A DNA stretch of 54,708 bases from Hydrogenispora ethanolica (GCF_004340685.1 NZ_SLUN01000018.1:1-54708), one strand, 5' to 3'; positions 9,102 to 18,259 are shown, numbered from the stretch's first letter. A program made the numbers and translations. The notes: generated by a model from the letters alone, not told the origin.

Positions 9102-9413
9102 TCCCGCGCGATAATAAGTCCGAGCAATGCTACTTTGACACCTCGTTTTCTCATTCCGCATGCTGTCCCCTCACTCTCGCCGCCTCCCCCGGTCTAAAGA
9201 AAACGGCTCCCCATAATAGACTATACGAATCATCCATTCATGGCCAGTGCGCCGGCAGCGGACGGGCCATTGCGTATAGATTGGAGCTGTCAGCAAGATC
9301 TGGATTCAATTCATGGAATTCCCGGTCCTATTACGGACGATGTTATGTTAAGATGGCAATTGTTCTGCTTAAATATAACCAGATCATCATCATGAGATAA
9401 AGGGGGTTTTGCT
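9102..9413. other. Gap without recognised gene
   Basis: About 310 bases between eamA and the L,D-transpeptidase gene. No RNA gene, hairpin terminator or small gene with a convincing ribosome-binding site was seen. The transpeptidase promoter presumably lies here. Confidence 0.5.
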
Positions 9414-10196
9414 ATGAAAAAGAATAAAGTGCCGTCGCTTATCGTCTTTATTGCCATTAGCCTGGCCCTGGTTTCGCTCAGTGGTTTGGTTCTGGCATAC
9501 CGGACAACTTCAAAAGACGAGATGCAAGGAGAAAAAACGTCCGAGGTTGCGACTCCTGAGGACGCACCGGCGCCACCGGCCGCGCCGCCAGCACCGCAGC
9601 CGGATCAAGAACAGCCGGAAGTAGCGGTCGTGAAGCCGACAGCCGCCATCCCGGATAATTGTCTGCCGCTTCAAACCATCCTGAATCAGCGGGGATTGAC
9701 AGTTTCAGGGCATAAGCTCGTAATTTATGTGAAAAAATCGGCCAAAGTTCTATCGTTGTATTTAGATGGTGAACTGTTAAAAAGCTACCATGTGGAACTT
9801 GGCGATTCCGGTTTGGCTGACAAGCAGGTCTCCGGCGACCACCGGACTCCGGAAGGGACCTTCTACATCACGGAGAAGTCGAAGCTCATCCCTTCTGATG
9901 AATTTCTGGGCTCCCGTTGGTTCCGATTGAGCTATCCCAATGTCGAAGATGCCGAGCGGGGCCTCAGACAGGGATTGATCGACCAGGCGACCCGGGATGC
10001 AATCGTGGAAGCCAATGCGAATTACACCACCCCGCCGCAACGAACGGCCTTAGGCGGCGGCGTCGGAATCCACGGCGGCAGTCGTTCCAGCTTGGGTCCG
10101 AACTGGACCTGGGGTTGCGTCGGCCTGTCCGATCGGGATGTTGAGGAATTCTTTGACTATATTGCCGTGGGCACAACGGTTGTAATCGAACCTTGA
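9414..10196 (+). CDS. L,D-transpeptidase (YkuD domain), membrane-anchored
   Basis: A 260-residue protein with an N-terminal membrane anchor (about 8-28), a Pro/Ala-rich spacer (50-75) and a YkuD domain from about 100 to the end. The catalytic pattern is visible as GIHGG (His220) and WGCVGL (Cys235). Such enzymes form 3-3 cross-links in peptidoglycan or attach proteins to it, outside the cytoplasmic membrane. AAAGGGGGT precedes ATG 9414. It is followed by a strong terminator and appears monocistronic. Confidence 0.9.
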   Translation: MKKNKVPSLIVFIAISLALVSLSGLVLAYRTTSKDEMQGEKTSEVATPEDAPAPPAAPPAPQPDQEQPEVAVVKPTAAIPDNCLPLQTILNQRGLTVSGHKLVIYVKKSAKVLSLYLDGELLKSYHVELGDSGLADKQVSGDHRTPEGTFYITEKSKLIPSDEFLGSRWFRLSYPNVEDAERGLRQGLIDQATRDAIVEANANYTTPPQRTALGGGVGIHGGSRSSLGPNWTWGCVGLSDRDVEEFFDYIAVGTTVVIEP

Positions 10197-10226
10197 TTGA
10201 ATCTTTTCGAATGAAGTTTTTGAAAG

Positions 10227-10258
10227 AAAAGACCATCGCCAGGCAACGATGGTCTTTT
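10227..10258. terminator. Bidirectional terminator between the L,D-transpeptidase gene and ybaK remnant
   Basis: AAAAGACCATCG (10227-10238) pairs with CGATGGTCTTTT (10247-10258), giving a T-run on both strands. Confidence 0.88.
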
Positions 10259-10281
10259 CCGGTATCAATAATCTCTGCCGC

Positions 10282-10739
10282 TCAGGCGCACACATCCACC
10301 CATTCTCCCCCGTGACCGGCTCCAATTGGGATGGGCTGATCCGGACCGCTGAATTGGGGGAGCCTCCCGCCGGAAAAACATAATCGAACTCTCGCAAGGA
10401 CTGATCGAGATAGATCGCCAGCCGTTGTTTTAACCCGAAGGGGCAGACACCGCCAACCGGGTGGCCGGTTACCTCCAAGACCTCGTCGGACTTGAGCATT
10501 TTGGCTTTTTCTTTGAAGTATTCCTTATACTTCCGGTTGTCCACTCGGGCATCACCTTTGGCCACGATCAAGACATCCCGTTCTTTCAGCCGGAAAGCCA
10601 TTGTCTTGGCGATGCGCGCCGGCTCGACCCCCAGGGTTTAAGCGGCCAGCTGAACCGTAGCGCTACTCTCAGCCAGTTCGATTACGCTCAGATCGAGCTT
10701 CAATTCTCCAAACTGTTGTTTGACACTCTCTACACTCAT
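10282..10739 (-). pseudogene. ybaK: YbaK/EbsC-type aminoacyl-tRNA deacylase, disrupted
   Basis: Read from ATG 10739 (AAGGAG upstream) the product begins MSVESVKQQFGELKLD and continues through the YbaK domain: DNRKYKEYF, GHPVGGVCPFGLK and PAGGSPNSAV. Codon 34 (10638-10640) is TAA, in the phrase LAA-stop-TLGVEPARIAKT where relatives have Lys. A second lesion, apparently one base lost near 10313, takes the frame off the expected ending WVDVCA-stop, which is present one frame away and stops at 10282-10284. Two independent lesions argue for a pseudogene rather than one sequencing error. The intact family hydrolyses mischarged tRNAs. It lies 48 bases downstream of tex. Confidence 0.8.
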
Positions 10740-10787
10740 CGTTCCTTTTCACTCCTTGCCCCCCGCCCGGCGGAATCCCAAGACGGC

Positions 10788-12971
10788 TTATTGGACCGGG
10801 GGCTTTTTCATGGTCAAAGCGATCCGTTTGCGAGTCTGATCGACTTCAAGCACCCGCACTTCGACAATATCTCCCACCGCCACCACGTCCGTGGGATTTT
10901 TGACATACTTGTCGCTCAACTGCGAAATATGCACCAAGCCATCCTGCTTGACGCCAATGTCCACAAAAGCGCCGAAATCGACCACATTCCGGACGGTTCC
11001 GGTGAGAACCATTCCCGGCCGGAGATCCTCCATGGACAGCACATCGGTGCGGAAGACTGGCTTTGGGAGGTCCTCGCGCGGATCGCGGCCCGGTCTGCTC
11101 AACGAATCAATAATGTCCTTGAGAGTCGGTCGGCCCACTTCCAACTCCCGGGCCATCTTGTCGACATCCAGCAGTTGCAGTTTCATCCGCAAAAGCCCCA
11201 AGCGCTCCTTGTCCCGGATGTCGGCCACTGTAAATCCCAGTTTTTCCAACAGCCGGCACGCCACGGGATAGGATTCCGGATGAACCCAGGTAGCATCGAG
11301 CGGCTGGTCGCCGTCGGCGATCTTTAAAAAGCCCGCCGCCTGAATAAAAGCTTGTTCGCCAAGGCGTTTGACCTGGAGCAGTTGAGTCCGGTTAGAAAAT
11401 TTGCCGTTCGTTTCCCGGAAGACCACGATATTCTTGGCCACTGCCGGTTGGACTCCGGCCACATATTGCAGCAGGGAAGGCGAGGCCGTGTTGAGATCGA
11501 CGCCTACAAAGTTGACGCAGGACTCGACCACTCCTCCCAGCGTCTCCGTCAGTTTTTTCTGGTCAACGTCATGCTGGTAAAGGCCTACTCCGATCGATTT
11601 GGGGTCAATCTTCACCAGCTCGGCCAGCGGGTCCTGAATCCGACGGGCAATGGAGACGGCGCCGCGCATCGAAACATCCAGTTCGGGAAATTCCTCTCTG
11701 GCGAGCTTCGAGGCAGAGTAGACCGAAGCCCCGGCTTCGCTGACGATACAATAAGCAATTTGCCGGGTTTCCAGCCGGTGCAATAACTCGGCGACCAGTG
11801 TCTCCGTCTCGCGGGAGGCAGTCCCATTCCCGACCGAAATCAGGTTGACCCCGTGCGTTTCGATGAGCTCCTGCAGCTTTGACAATGCTTCTTCCCGTTT
11901 CTGCTGAGGCGGATGCGGGTAGATCGTGTCCGTATCCAATAGTTTGCCGGTCTCATCGACCACCGCCGCCTTGCAGCCGGTCCGGAAGCCGGGATCGATC
12001 CCCATCACCCGGATATTTGGAACCGGCGCTTGCAGGATCAGATTCCTGAGATTAAGGCCGAAAACCCGAATGGCATGCTCTTCGGCGACGGTTGTGAGAT
12101 GCGCGCGCAACTCCCGTTCCAGCGAAGGAAAGAGCAGCCGTTTATAGCTGTCGCTGACCGCCTCCGTCAGTTCGGTGGTAAAAAGGGATTTAGGATTGAT
12201 CACCACCAGCTGCCGCAGTTTGGCGACGGCAATTTCGTGGTCCAATTCCAGGCCCACCTTGAGAGCGTCCTTATCCTCGCCGCGATTCAACGCCAAAACC
12301 CGGTGCGGCGGTATTCTCTTCAAAGGCTCCCGGTAACTGGCGTACATTTTGAATTCGTCCAATCCGTCCGGATCGTTCTCCGGCCCGGCCTTCGCTTCGG
12401 AAGCGATGAGCGCCTGGTCCCATAACAATTCCCGCAAGATCTTCCGATACGCGGGGTCGTCGGCGATTCTCTCGGCAATTATGTCCTTCGCCCCCGCCAA
12501 TGCCGCCTCCATATCGGCCACGCCCAGTTCGGCGTCGACGAATGGCCCGACCCATTCCGCCAAAGTTCCTTCCGCGATGGTTTGGCTCCAGATCTGGTCG
12601 GCCAACGGCTCCAGCCCCCGTTCCTTGGCAATCATCGCCCGGGTGCGTTTTTTCGGCTTATAGGGCCGGTAGAGATCTTCCAACTCCTGAAGCTTGGTCG
12701 CAGCCCCGATGGCCGCCGCCAATTCGGGGGTCATTTTCCCCTGCTCATCAATGGAATGACTGATTTCACTCTTGCGAGCCTCGAGATTGCGCAGGTAATT
12801 CAGCCGCTCCTCGACGCTGCGGATCTGTTCCTCGTCCAGTTCGCCGGTCATCTCTTTCCGGTAGCGGGCAATAAACGGAATCGTATTTCCGTCATCCAGC
12901 AATTGCACGGTATTGGCCACTTGGCGGGGGGCAATTTTGAGTTCGGCGGCGATTGTTTTTACCAGGTCCAT
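10788..12971 (-). CDS. tex: Tex-family S1 RNA-binding transcription accessory protein
   Basis: A 727-residue protein, the usual Tex length. It has the N-terminal Tex helical region (LLDDGNTIPFIARYRKEMTG), the YqgF-like fold (VMGIDPGFRTGCKAAVVDETG), helix-hairpin-helix segments (TASPSLLQYVAGVQPAVAKNI) and a C-terminal S1 domain (GTVRNVVDFGAFVDIG, DGLVHISQL). Tex binds nucleic acid and affects transcription and stress tolerance in other bacteria. ATG 12971 has GAAGGAG upstream. The ybaK remnant follows in the same direction. Confidence 0.95.
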   Translation of the reverse strand: MDLVKTIAAELKIAPRQVANTVQLLDDGNTIPFIARYRKEMTGELDEEQIRSVEERLNYLRNLEARKSEISHSIDEQGKMTPELAAAIGAATKLQELEDLYRPYKPKKRTRAMIAKERGLEPLADQIWSQTIAEGTLAEWVGPFVDAELGVADMEAALAGAKDIIAERIADDPAYRKILRELLWDQALIASEAKAGPENDPDGLDEFKMYASYREPLKRIPPHRVLALNRGEDKDALKVGLELDHEIAVAKLRQLVVINPKSLFTTELTEAVSDSYKRLLFPSLERELRAHLTTVAEEHAIRVFGLNLRNLILQAPVPNIRVMGIDPGFRTGCKAAVVDETGKLLDTDTIYPHPPQQKREEALSKLQELIETHGVNLISVGNGTASRETETLVAELLHRLETRQIAYCIVSEAGASVYSASKLAREEFPELDVSMRGAVSIARRIQDPLAELVKIDPKSIGVGLYQHDVDQKKLTETLGGVVESCVNFVGVDLNTASPSLLQYVAGVQPAVAKNIVVFRETNGKFSNRTQLLQVKRLGEQAFIQAAGFLKIADGDQPLDATWVHPESYPVACRLLEKLGFTVADIRDKERLGLLRMKLQLLDVDKMARELEVGRPTLKDIIDSLSRPGRDPREDLPKPVFRTDVLSMEDLRPGMVLTGTVRNVVDFGAFVDIGVKQDGLVHISQLSDKYVKNPTDVVAVGDIVEVRVLEVDQTRKRIALTMKKPPVQ

Positions 12972-13097
12972 GTCGTAGCTCCTTCAAACAGAATCGATAT
13001 ATCTCAAGTCGAGTTTTTTCCAGGCGCTAGTTGCGATCTAATTTATCGTCCCACACTTAAAAAATTATAACGGCCCAAATTGGAAAAAACAAGCGAT

Positions 13098-13121
13098 AAA
13101 AAAAGAAGCCTCACGGCTTCC
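13098..13121 (-). terminator. Terminator of the divIC-like gene
   Basis: On the minus strand GAAGCC and GGCTTC (13105-13120) form a hairpin with a GTGA loop, followed by seven T residues (13098-13104). Confidence 0.85.
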
Positions 13122-13134
13122 GGGAATACCCTAA

Positions 13135-13572
13135 TCAATCATGGACCTCCACGGCTTTTTTGGTCATGGGAATGACTCCCGATTTTCCATTCTGGGCATC
13201 GATTACCAGCATCGGTTCCTCGTTGGGCTTGATCAAGCCGATCTGATGACCCCGTTCCTCCACGTAACTCATGGTCATCATCCTGGCCCGCTCCTTTTTC
13301 AATTGGGCTAATTGCTGTTCCAACGAATGATGTTTGTTCCTTAAATCATATATCTCTTGCGATTTCATCACGCAACTGTAAACTCCCTCCATGAGAGGGA
13401 ATAACACGACCCGGCATGAAACGAACATTACCAGACCCCATGTCAGAAATGGCCAGAATGAACGGGGCCGAAACCGGAAACGGCGCCGAACCTGAGTTGA
13501 ATCATTCCGAACCGGCGAACTCTCTTCCGAAACAAATGGATTAGGGCGTTGATAATTTCGCATGGATCTCAA
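13135..13572 (-). CDS. DivIC/FtsB-like septum formation initiator protein
   Basis: A 145-residue protein with a basic cytoplasmic N-terminus, one transmembrane segment at about 40-62 and a coiled coil at about 70-105 (YDLRNKHHSLEQQLAQLKKERARM), then a short DivIC-type tail (YVEERGHQIGLIKPNEEP). Such proteins help assemble the division septum. The TTG at 13572 overlaps the stop of the preceding HTH gene; an in-frame ATG at 13563 is an alternative start. The N-terminus is longer than usual for FtsB. Confidence 0.8.
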   Translation of the reverse strand: MRSMRNYQRPNPFVSEESSPVRNDSTQVRRRFRFRPRSFWPFLTWGLVMFVSCRVVLFPLMEGVYSCVMKSQEIYDLRNKHHSLEQQLAQLKKERARMMTMSYVEERGHQIGLIKPNEEPMLVIDAQNGKSGVIPMTKKAVEVHD

Positions 13573-13805
13573 CCCGGCTCCGCCTCGCTTTCATCGGCTT
13601 CCGCAATTCCAAGCGCGGCCCCGGGTAGGATGATTACCACCTCGTAGCCTTTGCTCTTGGCCCGGTTATAAAGCGTCCCGACCGTACTCGGGGTCAATTG
13701 GAGACGCTTGGCAATGGCTTCGGTGCTCTCTCCTGTCTCTTTAAGCACGACGACCTGCCGTTCCCGAAAACTCAGGTTTTCTACGCCTCGAATTTCTATT
13801 TTCAT
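13569..13805 (-). CDS. Small sigma-70 region 4-like HTH protein
   Basis: A 78-residue protein whose residues 10-52 match a LuxR/sigma region-4 helix-turn-helix (LSFRERQVVVLKETGESTEAIAKRLQLTPSTVGTLYNRAKSKG). The acidic tail has no known motif. It overlaps the divIC-like gene by four bases, so the two are probably co-translated. It may be a small DNA-binding regulator; targets are unknown. Confidence 0.7.
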   Translation of the reverse strand: MKIEIRGVENLSFRERQVVVLKETGESTEAIAKRLQLTPSTVGTLYNRAKSKGYEVVIILPGAALGIAEADESEAEPG

Positions 13806-13893
13806 TATACCACCGCAACTACAAAATTTCTACAAAATTACTACAAAATTTTATATCTCTATTATAAACCCAAGTCGTCAAAAAACCAATACA

Positions 13894-13928
13894 AAAAGAG
13901 CCGCCTGTCCGATGACAACGGCTCTTTT
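13894..13928 (-). terminator. Terminator of the spoVA operon
   Basis: AAAAGAGCCG (13894-13903) pairs with CGGCTCTTTT (13919-13928). It lies just after spoVAE on the minus strand and is T-rich on both strands. Confidence 0.85.
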
Positions 13929-13945
13929 CAAGAACGGAACTGCAA

Positions 13946-14296
13946 TTAACCCTTTGGTTTAAAAATGACGGCGACTAAAAAGCCAAAAACAATGGCGGCT
14001 GTAATCCCGGTACTCGTTAATTCGAACATTCCGGTCAAGACACCCAAAGGGCCATTGAGTTTTGCTTCGGCGATGGCCCCTTTGACCAAGGAGTTCCCAA
14101 AGCTTAAAATGGGCATGCTGGCCCCGGCTCCGGCAAAACGAATCAGTTTTTCATAAAGTCCCAGTCCTCCCAGGATGCCTCCGCAGACTACCATTCCGAC
14201 TAAAATATGACCCATGGTAAACTTGGTCTTGTCGTAGATCAGCTGGCCAATCAGGCAGATCAACCCGCCGACCAAAAAAGCTTTTACATACATCAT
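13946..14296 (-). CDS. spoVAE: Stage V sporulation protein AE
   Basis: A 116-residue membrane protein of the SpoVAC/SpoVAE family with four hydrophobic segments and the family signature LGLYEKLIRFAGAGASMPILSFGNSLVKGA. With SpoVAC and SpoVAD it belongs to the inner spore membrane channel that moves dipicolinic acid into the developing spore and out at germination. ATG 14296 has GGAGG eight bases upstream; starting at 14323 would add nine residues without support. It is the last gene of a three-gene operon. Confidence 0.93.
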   Translation of the reverse strand: MMYVKAFLVGGLICLIGQLIYDKTKFTMGHILVGMVVCGGILGGLGLYEKLIRFAGAGASMPILSFGNSLVKGAIAEAKLNGPLGVLTGMFELTSTGITAAIVFGFLVAVIFKPKG

Positions 14297-14353
14297 GCGG
14301 CTTCCCTCCGCTGAGCTTTTCAATATCCAAATCTGAATCCATCCGCAAAATTG

Positions 14354-15364
14354 CTACATTTCCAAGCTAATCGCTTGGGCGACGCAAGGAATGTTTTCGC
14401 CTTGCTGACATGAGAGCGGGCTGTGCATGGCCCCGGTGGCCACCAATAAAACCTTTTTCAAGTTGCCCCGGAGCAATTGTTGGTAAACATAGCCGTAAAC
14501 GACACTCGCAAAACAGCCGCAGCCGCTTCCGCCCGAACCGACCCGCGGATCATCGAGATCATAGATCAGCATGCCGCAATCCTGGTAATTTTTGCTCAGA
14601 TCCAGGCCCTGAGTATCTTTCATCCATTGGATCGCCAATTCATGGCCTACCTTGCCGAGATCCCCGGTCAGGATCAGGTCGTAATCAAGCGGTTGGAGCC
14701 CGGTATCATTAAAATGGGCGCTTAGGGTATCGACTGCTGCCGGGGCCATCGCCGCGCCCAGGTTCAACGGATCGTTGCACGCCATATCGACGACTTTGCC
14801 GACCGTCGCATACGTGATCCGGGGTCCTAGTCCCGAGCTGCCCAAGAGCGCGGCTCCAGCCCCGGTTACCGTCCATTGGGAACTCGGTTTGCGCTGCGTT
14901 CCGTATTCGGTGGGATAGCGGAATTGCCGTTCCGCCGTGCTGTTATGGCTGGAAGTCGCGGCCAAAACCCGTTCCCCAAAACCGCCGTCGAGAATCATCG
15001 AGCCGAGAGTCAATCCTTCCACCGCAGTCGAACAGGCTCCGTAAATCCCGAAAAAAGGGATGGTCAGCTCCAGCGCGGCAAAGCCCGAGGTGATGATCTG
15101 ATTCAGCAGATCTCCGGCCAACAAGAATTGCATCTGAGCCGGGGTTGCGTTAATCTTATGAAGCGCCGTCAAACAAGCATCCAAAAGCATCTGGCGTTCG
15201 GCTTTTTCAAAGCTGGCAGCGCCCGCTAATGGATCGACATGTTTCGTATCGAAATAGTCCCCCAGTGGACCGGCGGCTTCATAAGGGCCCACGGCCGTTC
15301 CCGTGCTGAGGATAACCGGGGGAACCGCGAATTGGACGGTTTGTTTGCCGATATGTTTGGTCAC
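14354..15364 (-). CDS. spoVAD: Stage V sporulation protein AD
   Basis: A 336-residue protein with a thiolase-like fold. Recognisable SpoVAD segments include GTAVGPYEAAGPLGDYFD, LLAGDLLNQI, FFGIYGACSTAVEGL and GSGGSGCGC. SpoVAD binds dipicolinic acid and sits on the outer face of the spore inner membrane. The start is GTG 15364, between the spoVAC stop and the SpoVAD body. Length matches the family. Confidence 0.95.
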   Translation of the reverse strand: MTKHIGKQTVQFAVPPVILSTGTAVGPYEAAGPLGDYFDTKHVDPLAGAASFEKAERQMLLDACLTALHKINATPAQMQFLLAGDLLNQIITSGFAALELTIPFFGIYGACSTAVEGLTLGSMILDGGFGERVLAATSSHNSTAERQFRYPTEYGTQRKPSSQWTVTGAGAALLGSSGLGPRITYATVGKVVDMACNDPLNLGAAMAPAAVDTLSAHFNDTGLQPLDYDLILTGDLGKVGHELAIQWMKDTQGLDLSKNYQDCGMLIYDLDDPRVGSGGSGCGCFASVVYGYVYQQLLRGNLKKVLLVATGAMHSPLSCQQGENIPCVAQAISLEM

Positions 15365-15382
15365 TGTCCATTCAGCCTCGCC

Positions 15383-15850
15383 TTACTTCCAAGTCAGGAA
15401 CAACGAATAGATCAACCCCACGAAAAAAGCGGTCACGACTCCGTACGTAATGACCGAACCTGCCAAAATGAACATCTTACTGCCAATGCCTTGGATAAAA
15501 CCTTCTTTTTTAAATTCCAAGGCAGCCGAGACGATGGAATTCGCAAATCCGGTCACCGGCACGGCCAGACCGGCTCCCGCATACCGCGCCAATTTATCGA
15601 ACCAGCCTAACCCGGTTAACAAGGCGCCCAGAAAGATCATGGTCGCTACAGCCGGATCACCCGCTTTTTCGACTGGTATTTTCATCAAACGTGCATAGCA
15701 CTCCAGAATAAACTGTCCGATGATGCAGACGATCCCGCCGAAAATAAAGGCCCAAGCAGCATTCCTCAGAATATTCGGTTGGGGAATAATCTTTTGAGAA
15801 AGGTTTTGATATTTTTGCTGGTCCACGCTGAGTTGTTTTTTTGGGGGCAA
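15383..15850 (-). CDS. spoVAC: Stage V sporulation protein AC
   Basis: A 155-residue membrane protein like SpoVAE, with an extra cytoplasmic N-terminus and the motif LGWFDKLARYAGAGLAVPVTGFANSIVSAALEFKKEG. SpoVAC is thought to act as the mechanosensitive pore of the SpoVA channel. TTG 15850 follows AGAGGTG. It is the first gene of the spoVAC-AD-AE cluster; no spoVAA, AB or AF is in the window. Confidence 0.94.
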   Translation of the reverse strand: MPPKKQLSVDQQKYQNLSQKIIPQPNILRNAAWAFIFGGIVCIIGQFILECYARLMKIPVEKAGDPAVATMIFLGALLTGLGWFDKLARYAGAGLAVPVTGFANSIVSAALEFKKEGFIQGIGSKMFILAGSVITYGVVTAFFVGLIYSLFLTWK

Positions 15851-16018
15851 GCTTTACACCTCTTAATTCTCTAGTGTATCATGAGGGGCGAAATATATTC
15901 TGTAAAAACTTACATAGAACCGCCTTCTCTGATCGATACTAAAAATTAATTTCCAAAGAGGAATCGACCGAACGATAGAGAATTAAGTATAGAAAACCAG
16001 AATAAGGAGTGAAGCCAA

Positions 16019-16084
16019 ATGGAGGTCATCGGAGTTATTGCGGTCGTTTATCTGATTTACTACTTCATTCAGCATCAAAGATAA
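16019..16084 (+). CDS. Candidate 21-residue membrane micro-protein
   Basis: ATG 16019 is preceded by AAGGAGTGAAGCCAA, a strong ribosome-binding site. The 21 codons encode MEVIGVIAVVYL then IYYFIQHQR and a stop, which is one hydrophobic helix with a charged C-terminus. A 24-bp palindromic terminator-like sequence follows at 16162. No family was recognised. It does not resemble SpoVM. Small single-helix peptides are common in sporulation and respiratory complexes, but no role is assigned. Confidence 0.5.
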   Translation: MEVIGVIAVVYLIYYFIQHQR

Positions 16085-16161
16085 TAATTTCAAACAGCGT
16101 TCCCTTATCCACTCGGTTTCGTATCCGAGTTCCTTGGGACGGATGAAACTCTGTGAATGAC

Positions 16162-16190
16162 AATACAGGTCAATTGACCTGTATTATTTT
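16162..16190 (+). terminator. Perfect 24-bp palindrome, probable terminator
   Basis: AATACAGGTCAA joined to its complement TTGACCTGTATT (16162-16185) is followed by ATTTT. The lack of a loop sequence also allows an operator. A weaker ACTCGG/CCGAGT hairpin lies upstream near 16117-16132. Confidence 0.5.
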
Positions 16191-16280
16191 GTTCGGGTTA
16201 AGACATTTACTCGCGGTATCGTTTCTCACAATGCAGCGGGTATCCTAATTGAAAGACTCGCGGAGCGATATGGAGCTTCA

Positions 16281-17297
16281 ATGAGCGGAAGAAGATTTTG
16301 GGCGCTACTGGAAAGAGAATACCTGGATTTTACCACCAGCAAGTCTTGGATTCTGGCGCTGGCTTTGCCGCTGTTCATCGGTTTCTTGTTCAACTTTGTC
16401 TACAGAGACGCGGAAACCGCTCAGTTAACGGTGGCCTACACGGGCCGCTTAACCGCCATCGAACAACGGATCTTTGCGGCCCCGCCCTTTCGATTAATGT
16501 ACTATCAGGATCTGAAACTGGCCAGAAAGGATTTGAGCCAAGCAAAGATCGACGCGCTCCTTCAGCCGTCCCGTCCCGGTTCCGGCAAGATCACCCTTTT
16601 GGCCAATCAGACCCAAGCAAAAAAGGCGGCCTTGTTGATCAATGCGGTAAACGTCTCGCTAATCCAAACTTTTTCGAACCGCCGGATCCCCCAGATTCAA
16701 ATGAAATATCTCAATCAAAAGGCCCAGCCGCGCTGGCTATCGGTGCCCATTTGGTTGATCCAATTAATCCTGACCATCGCTTTGCTGCAAGCCGCCGCCG
16801 CCGTCGCCGATGAGAAAGAGAAACAGACTCTGCATTCTCTATTGGTCTCCCCGGTTCAGTTCATTGAATATATGGGCGCCAAAGTTTTATGGGCTGCTTT
16901 CGTCGGAATGGCTTCCATTTATCTGACATTATGGCTAACGAAATGCCCAAGCCATCTCGTCGAACTGAGCTTATTCGCCCTACTCGGGTGTCTGATCTAT
17001 GCATTTCAAGCTTTGCTAGTCGGGCTGTTCGCTCCCAACGCACTTTTCGCGCGAACCATCGCCACGGTCATCTACTTGGTTTCCACTTTTCCTATGATGG
17101 TTGCCGACTTGGCCGGCGAAGGCAAGGAATTATTGAACCTCTTCCCCTCCTATCTTATTTTGCGCGGGTTGGAGCAAGCCGTTCAACTGCAACCGCTGAC
17201 CGCTGAGCATTCGCTGGGCGCTATCGTGTTGGGACTGGAAACCCTGGCATTGGCGGGGATTGCTTACTACTTTTTCAAACAAAAGGCTGATTTTTGA
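16281..17297 (+). CDS. ABC-2 type exporter permease
   Basis: A 338-residue membrane protein of the ABC-2 permease type: one N-terminal helix (about 22-40), an extracytoplasmic region to about 150, then five or six helices (LTIALLQAAAAVADEKEKQTLHSLLVSPV and onward). It pairs with the ATPase encoded immediately downstream, where stop and start overlap (TGATG). The pair resembles NatAB/BcrAB-type exporters; the substrate is unknown. Confidence 0.85.
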   Translation: MSGRRFWALLEREYLDFTTSKSWILALALPLFIGFLFNFVYRDAETAQLTVAYTGRLTAIEQRIFAAPPFRLMYYQDLKLARKDLSQAKIDALLQPSRPGSGKITLLANQTQAKKAALLINAVNVSLIQTFSNRRIPQIQMKYLNQKAQPRWLSVPIWLIQLILTIALLQAAAAVADEKEKQTLHSLLVSPVQFIEYMGAKVLWAAFVGMASIYLTLWLTKCPSHLVELSLFALLGCLIYAFQALLVGLFAPNALFARTIATVIYLVSTFPMMVADLAGEGKELLNLFPSYLILRGLEQAVQLQPLTAEHSLGAIVLGLETLALAGIAYYFFKQKADF

Positions 17298-17380
17298 TGG
17301 CTCATCGCAGACTAACAAAACCCGGCCGCGAGACCAAAGATGCGCTTGGTTCGCTGCGACTTCAGAAACAAGGTGTTAAC

Positions 17381-18259
17381 ATGCCCGATGTAGTGGTGGT
17401 AAACAATCTAATGAAAAAGTATGGCCAGCGTTTAGCCGTAGCCGGTCTTTCCTTCTCAGTCGGCCCGGGACAGACGTTGGGTCTACTCGGACCTAACGGC
17501 GCCGGGAAGACGACCACCATGCGCATGTTGATGGGTTTGTCACGCCCTTCTTCGGGATCAATTTCCATCTTCGGTATTCCCTTGGCGAACGGATTAAAGC
17601 AAGTGCACTCCAGGATCGGAGTCGTCTTCGAAAAACCCAACCTGATGGAGAATCTATCCGCCTACCAAAACTTGGCGCTCAGCTGTAAGTTATATGGACA
17701 GCCGCTGTCCCGAATCCAATCTTTGCTGGAGCGGATGGATTTATGGAGCCGGGCGCGCGATCCGGTACGCTCCTATTCCAAAGGAATGCGGCAACGCATC
17801 CTCATCATTCGGGCGTTAATCCACGAACCTGAACTGCTCTTCCTCGATGAACCGTGCTCCGGTTTGGACCCGGTCTCTTCGCGGATTATCCGCGATTATC
17901 TCTTGGAATTAAAGCGTGGCGGCATTACCATCATTCTGACCAGCCACGATATGACGGAAGTCGATGAGTTATGCGACCAAATTGGCTTCATCAACCATGG
18001 CGAATTAGTGGTCATGGCCGAACCCCGCGAACTCAAGGAAAGGTTCGGCCAATCCGGACTAAAGGTTACCTTCCGCCAGGATTCTCAGATCTCGGAGGCC
18101 GTAATCGCCCCAACATCCGAAAATCTGGGCTGGTTGGCCGGACTATACGCGGAAAACCGGGTCGTTGCCGTTCATTCCATGGAGGCGACTCTGGATGAGA
18201 TCTTTCGAAAACTCAGTGATTCGAAATTAGGTCAACAACCAAGTGATGAACTTCATTAA
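17381..18259 (+). CDS. ABC transporter ATP-binding protein
   Basis: From ATG 17381 the protein is 292 residues. Walker A is at 37-45 (GPNGAGKTT), the signature at 132-140 (YSKGMRQRI), Walker B at 152-158 (LLFLDEP) and the switch His is His189. The usual Q-loop Gln is Glu84 (VVFEKPNL), as in some BcrA-type ATPases. Upstream in-frame starts at 17294/17297 overlap the permease stop and would add about 29 poorly conserved residues; AAGGTG supports 17381, but the longer form cannot be excluded. The last 33 bases overlap the convergent DUF5808 gene. Confidence 0.88.
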   Translation: MPDVVVVNNLMKKYGQRLAVAGLSFSVGPGQTLGLLGPNGAGKTTTMRMLMGLSRPSSGSISIFGIPLANGLKQVHSRIGVVFEKPNLMENLSAYQNLALSCKLYGQPLSRIQSLLERMDLWSRARDPVRSYSKGMRQRILIIRALIHEPELLFLDEPCSGLDPVSSRIIRDYLLELKRGGITIILTSHDMTEVDELCDQIGFINHGELVVMAEPRELKERFGQSGLKVTFRQDSQISEAVIAPTSENLGWLAGLYAENRVVAVHSMEATLDEIFRKLSDSKLGQQPSDELH

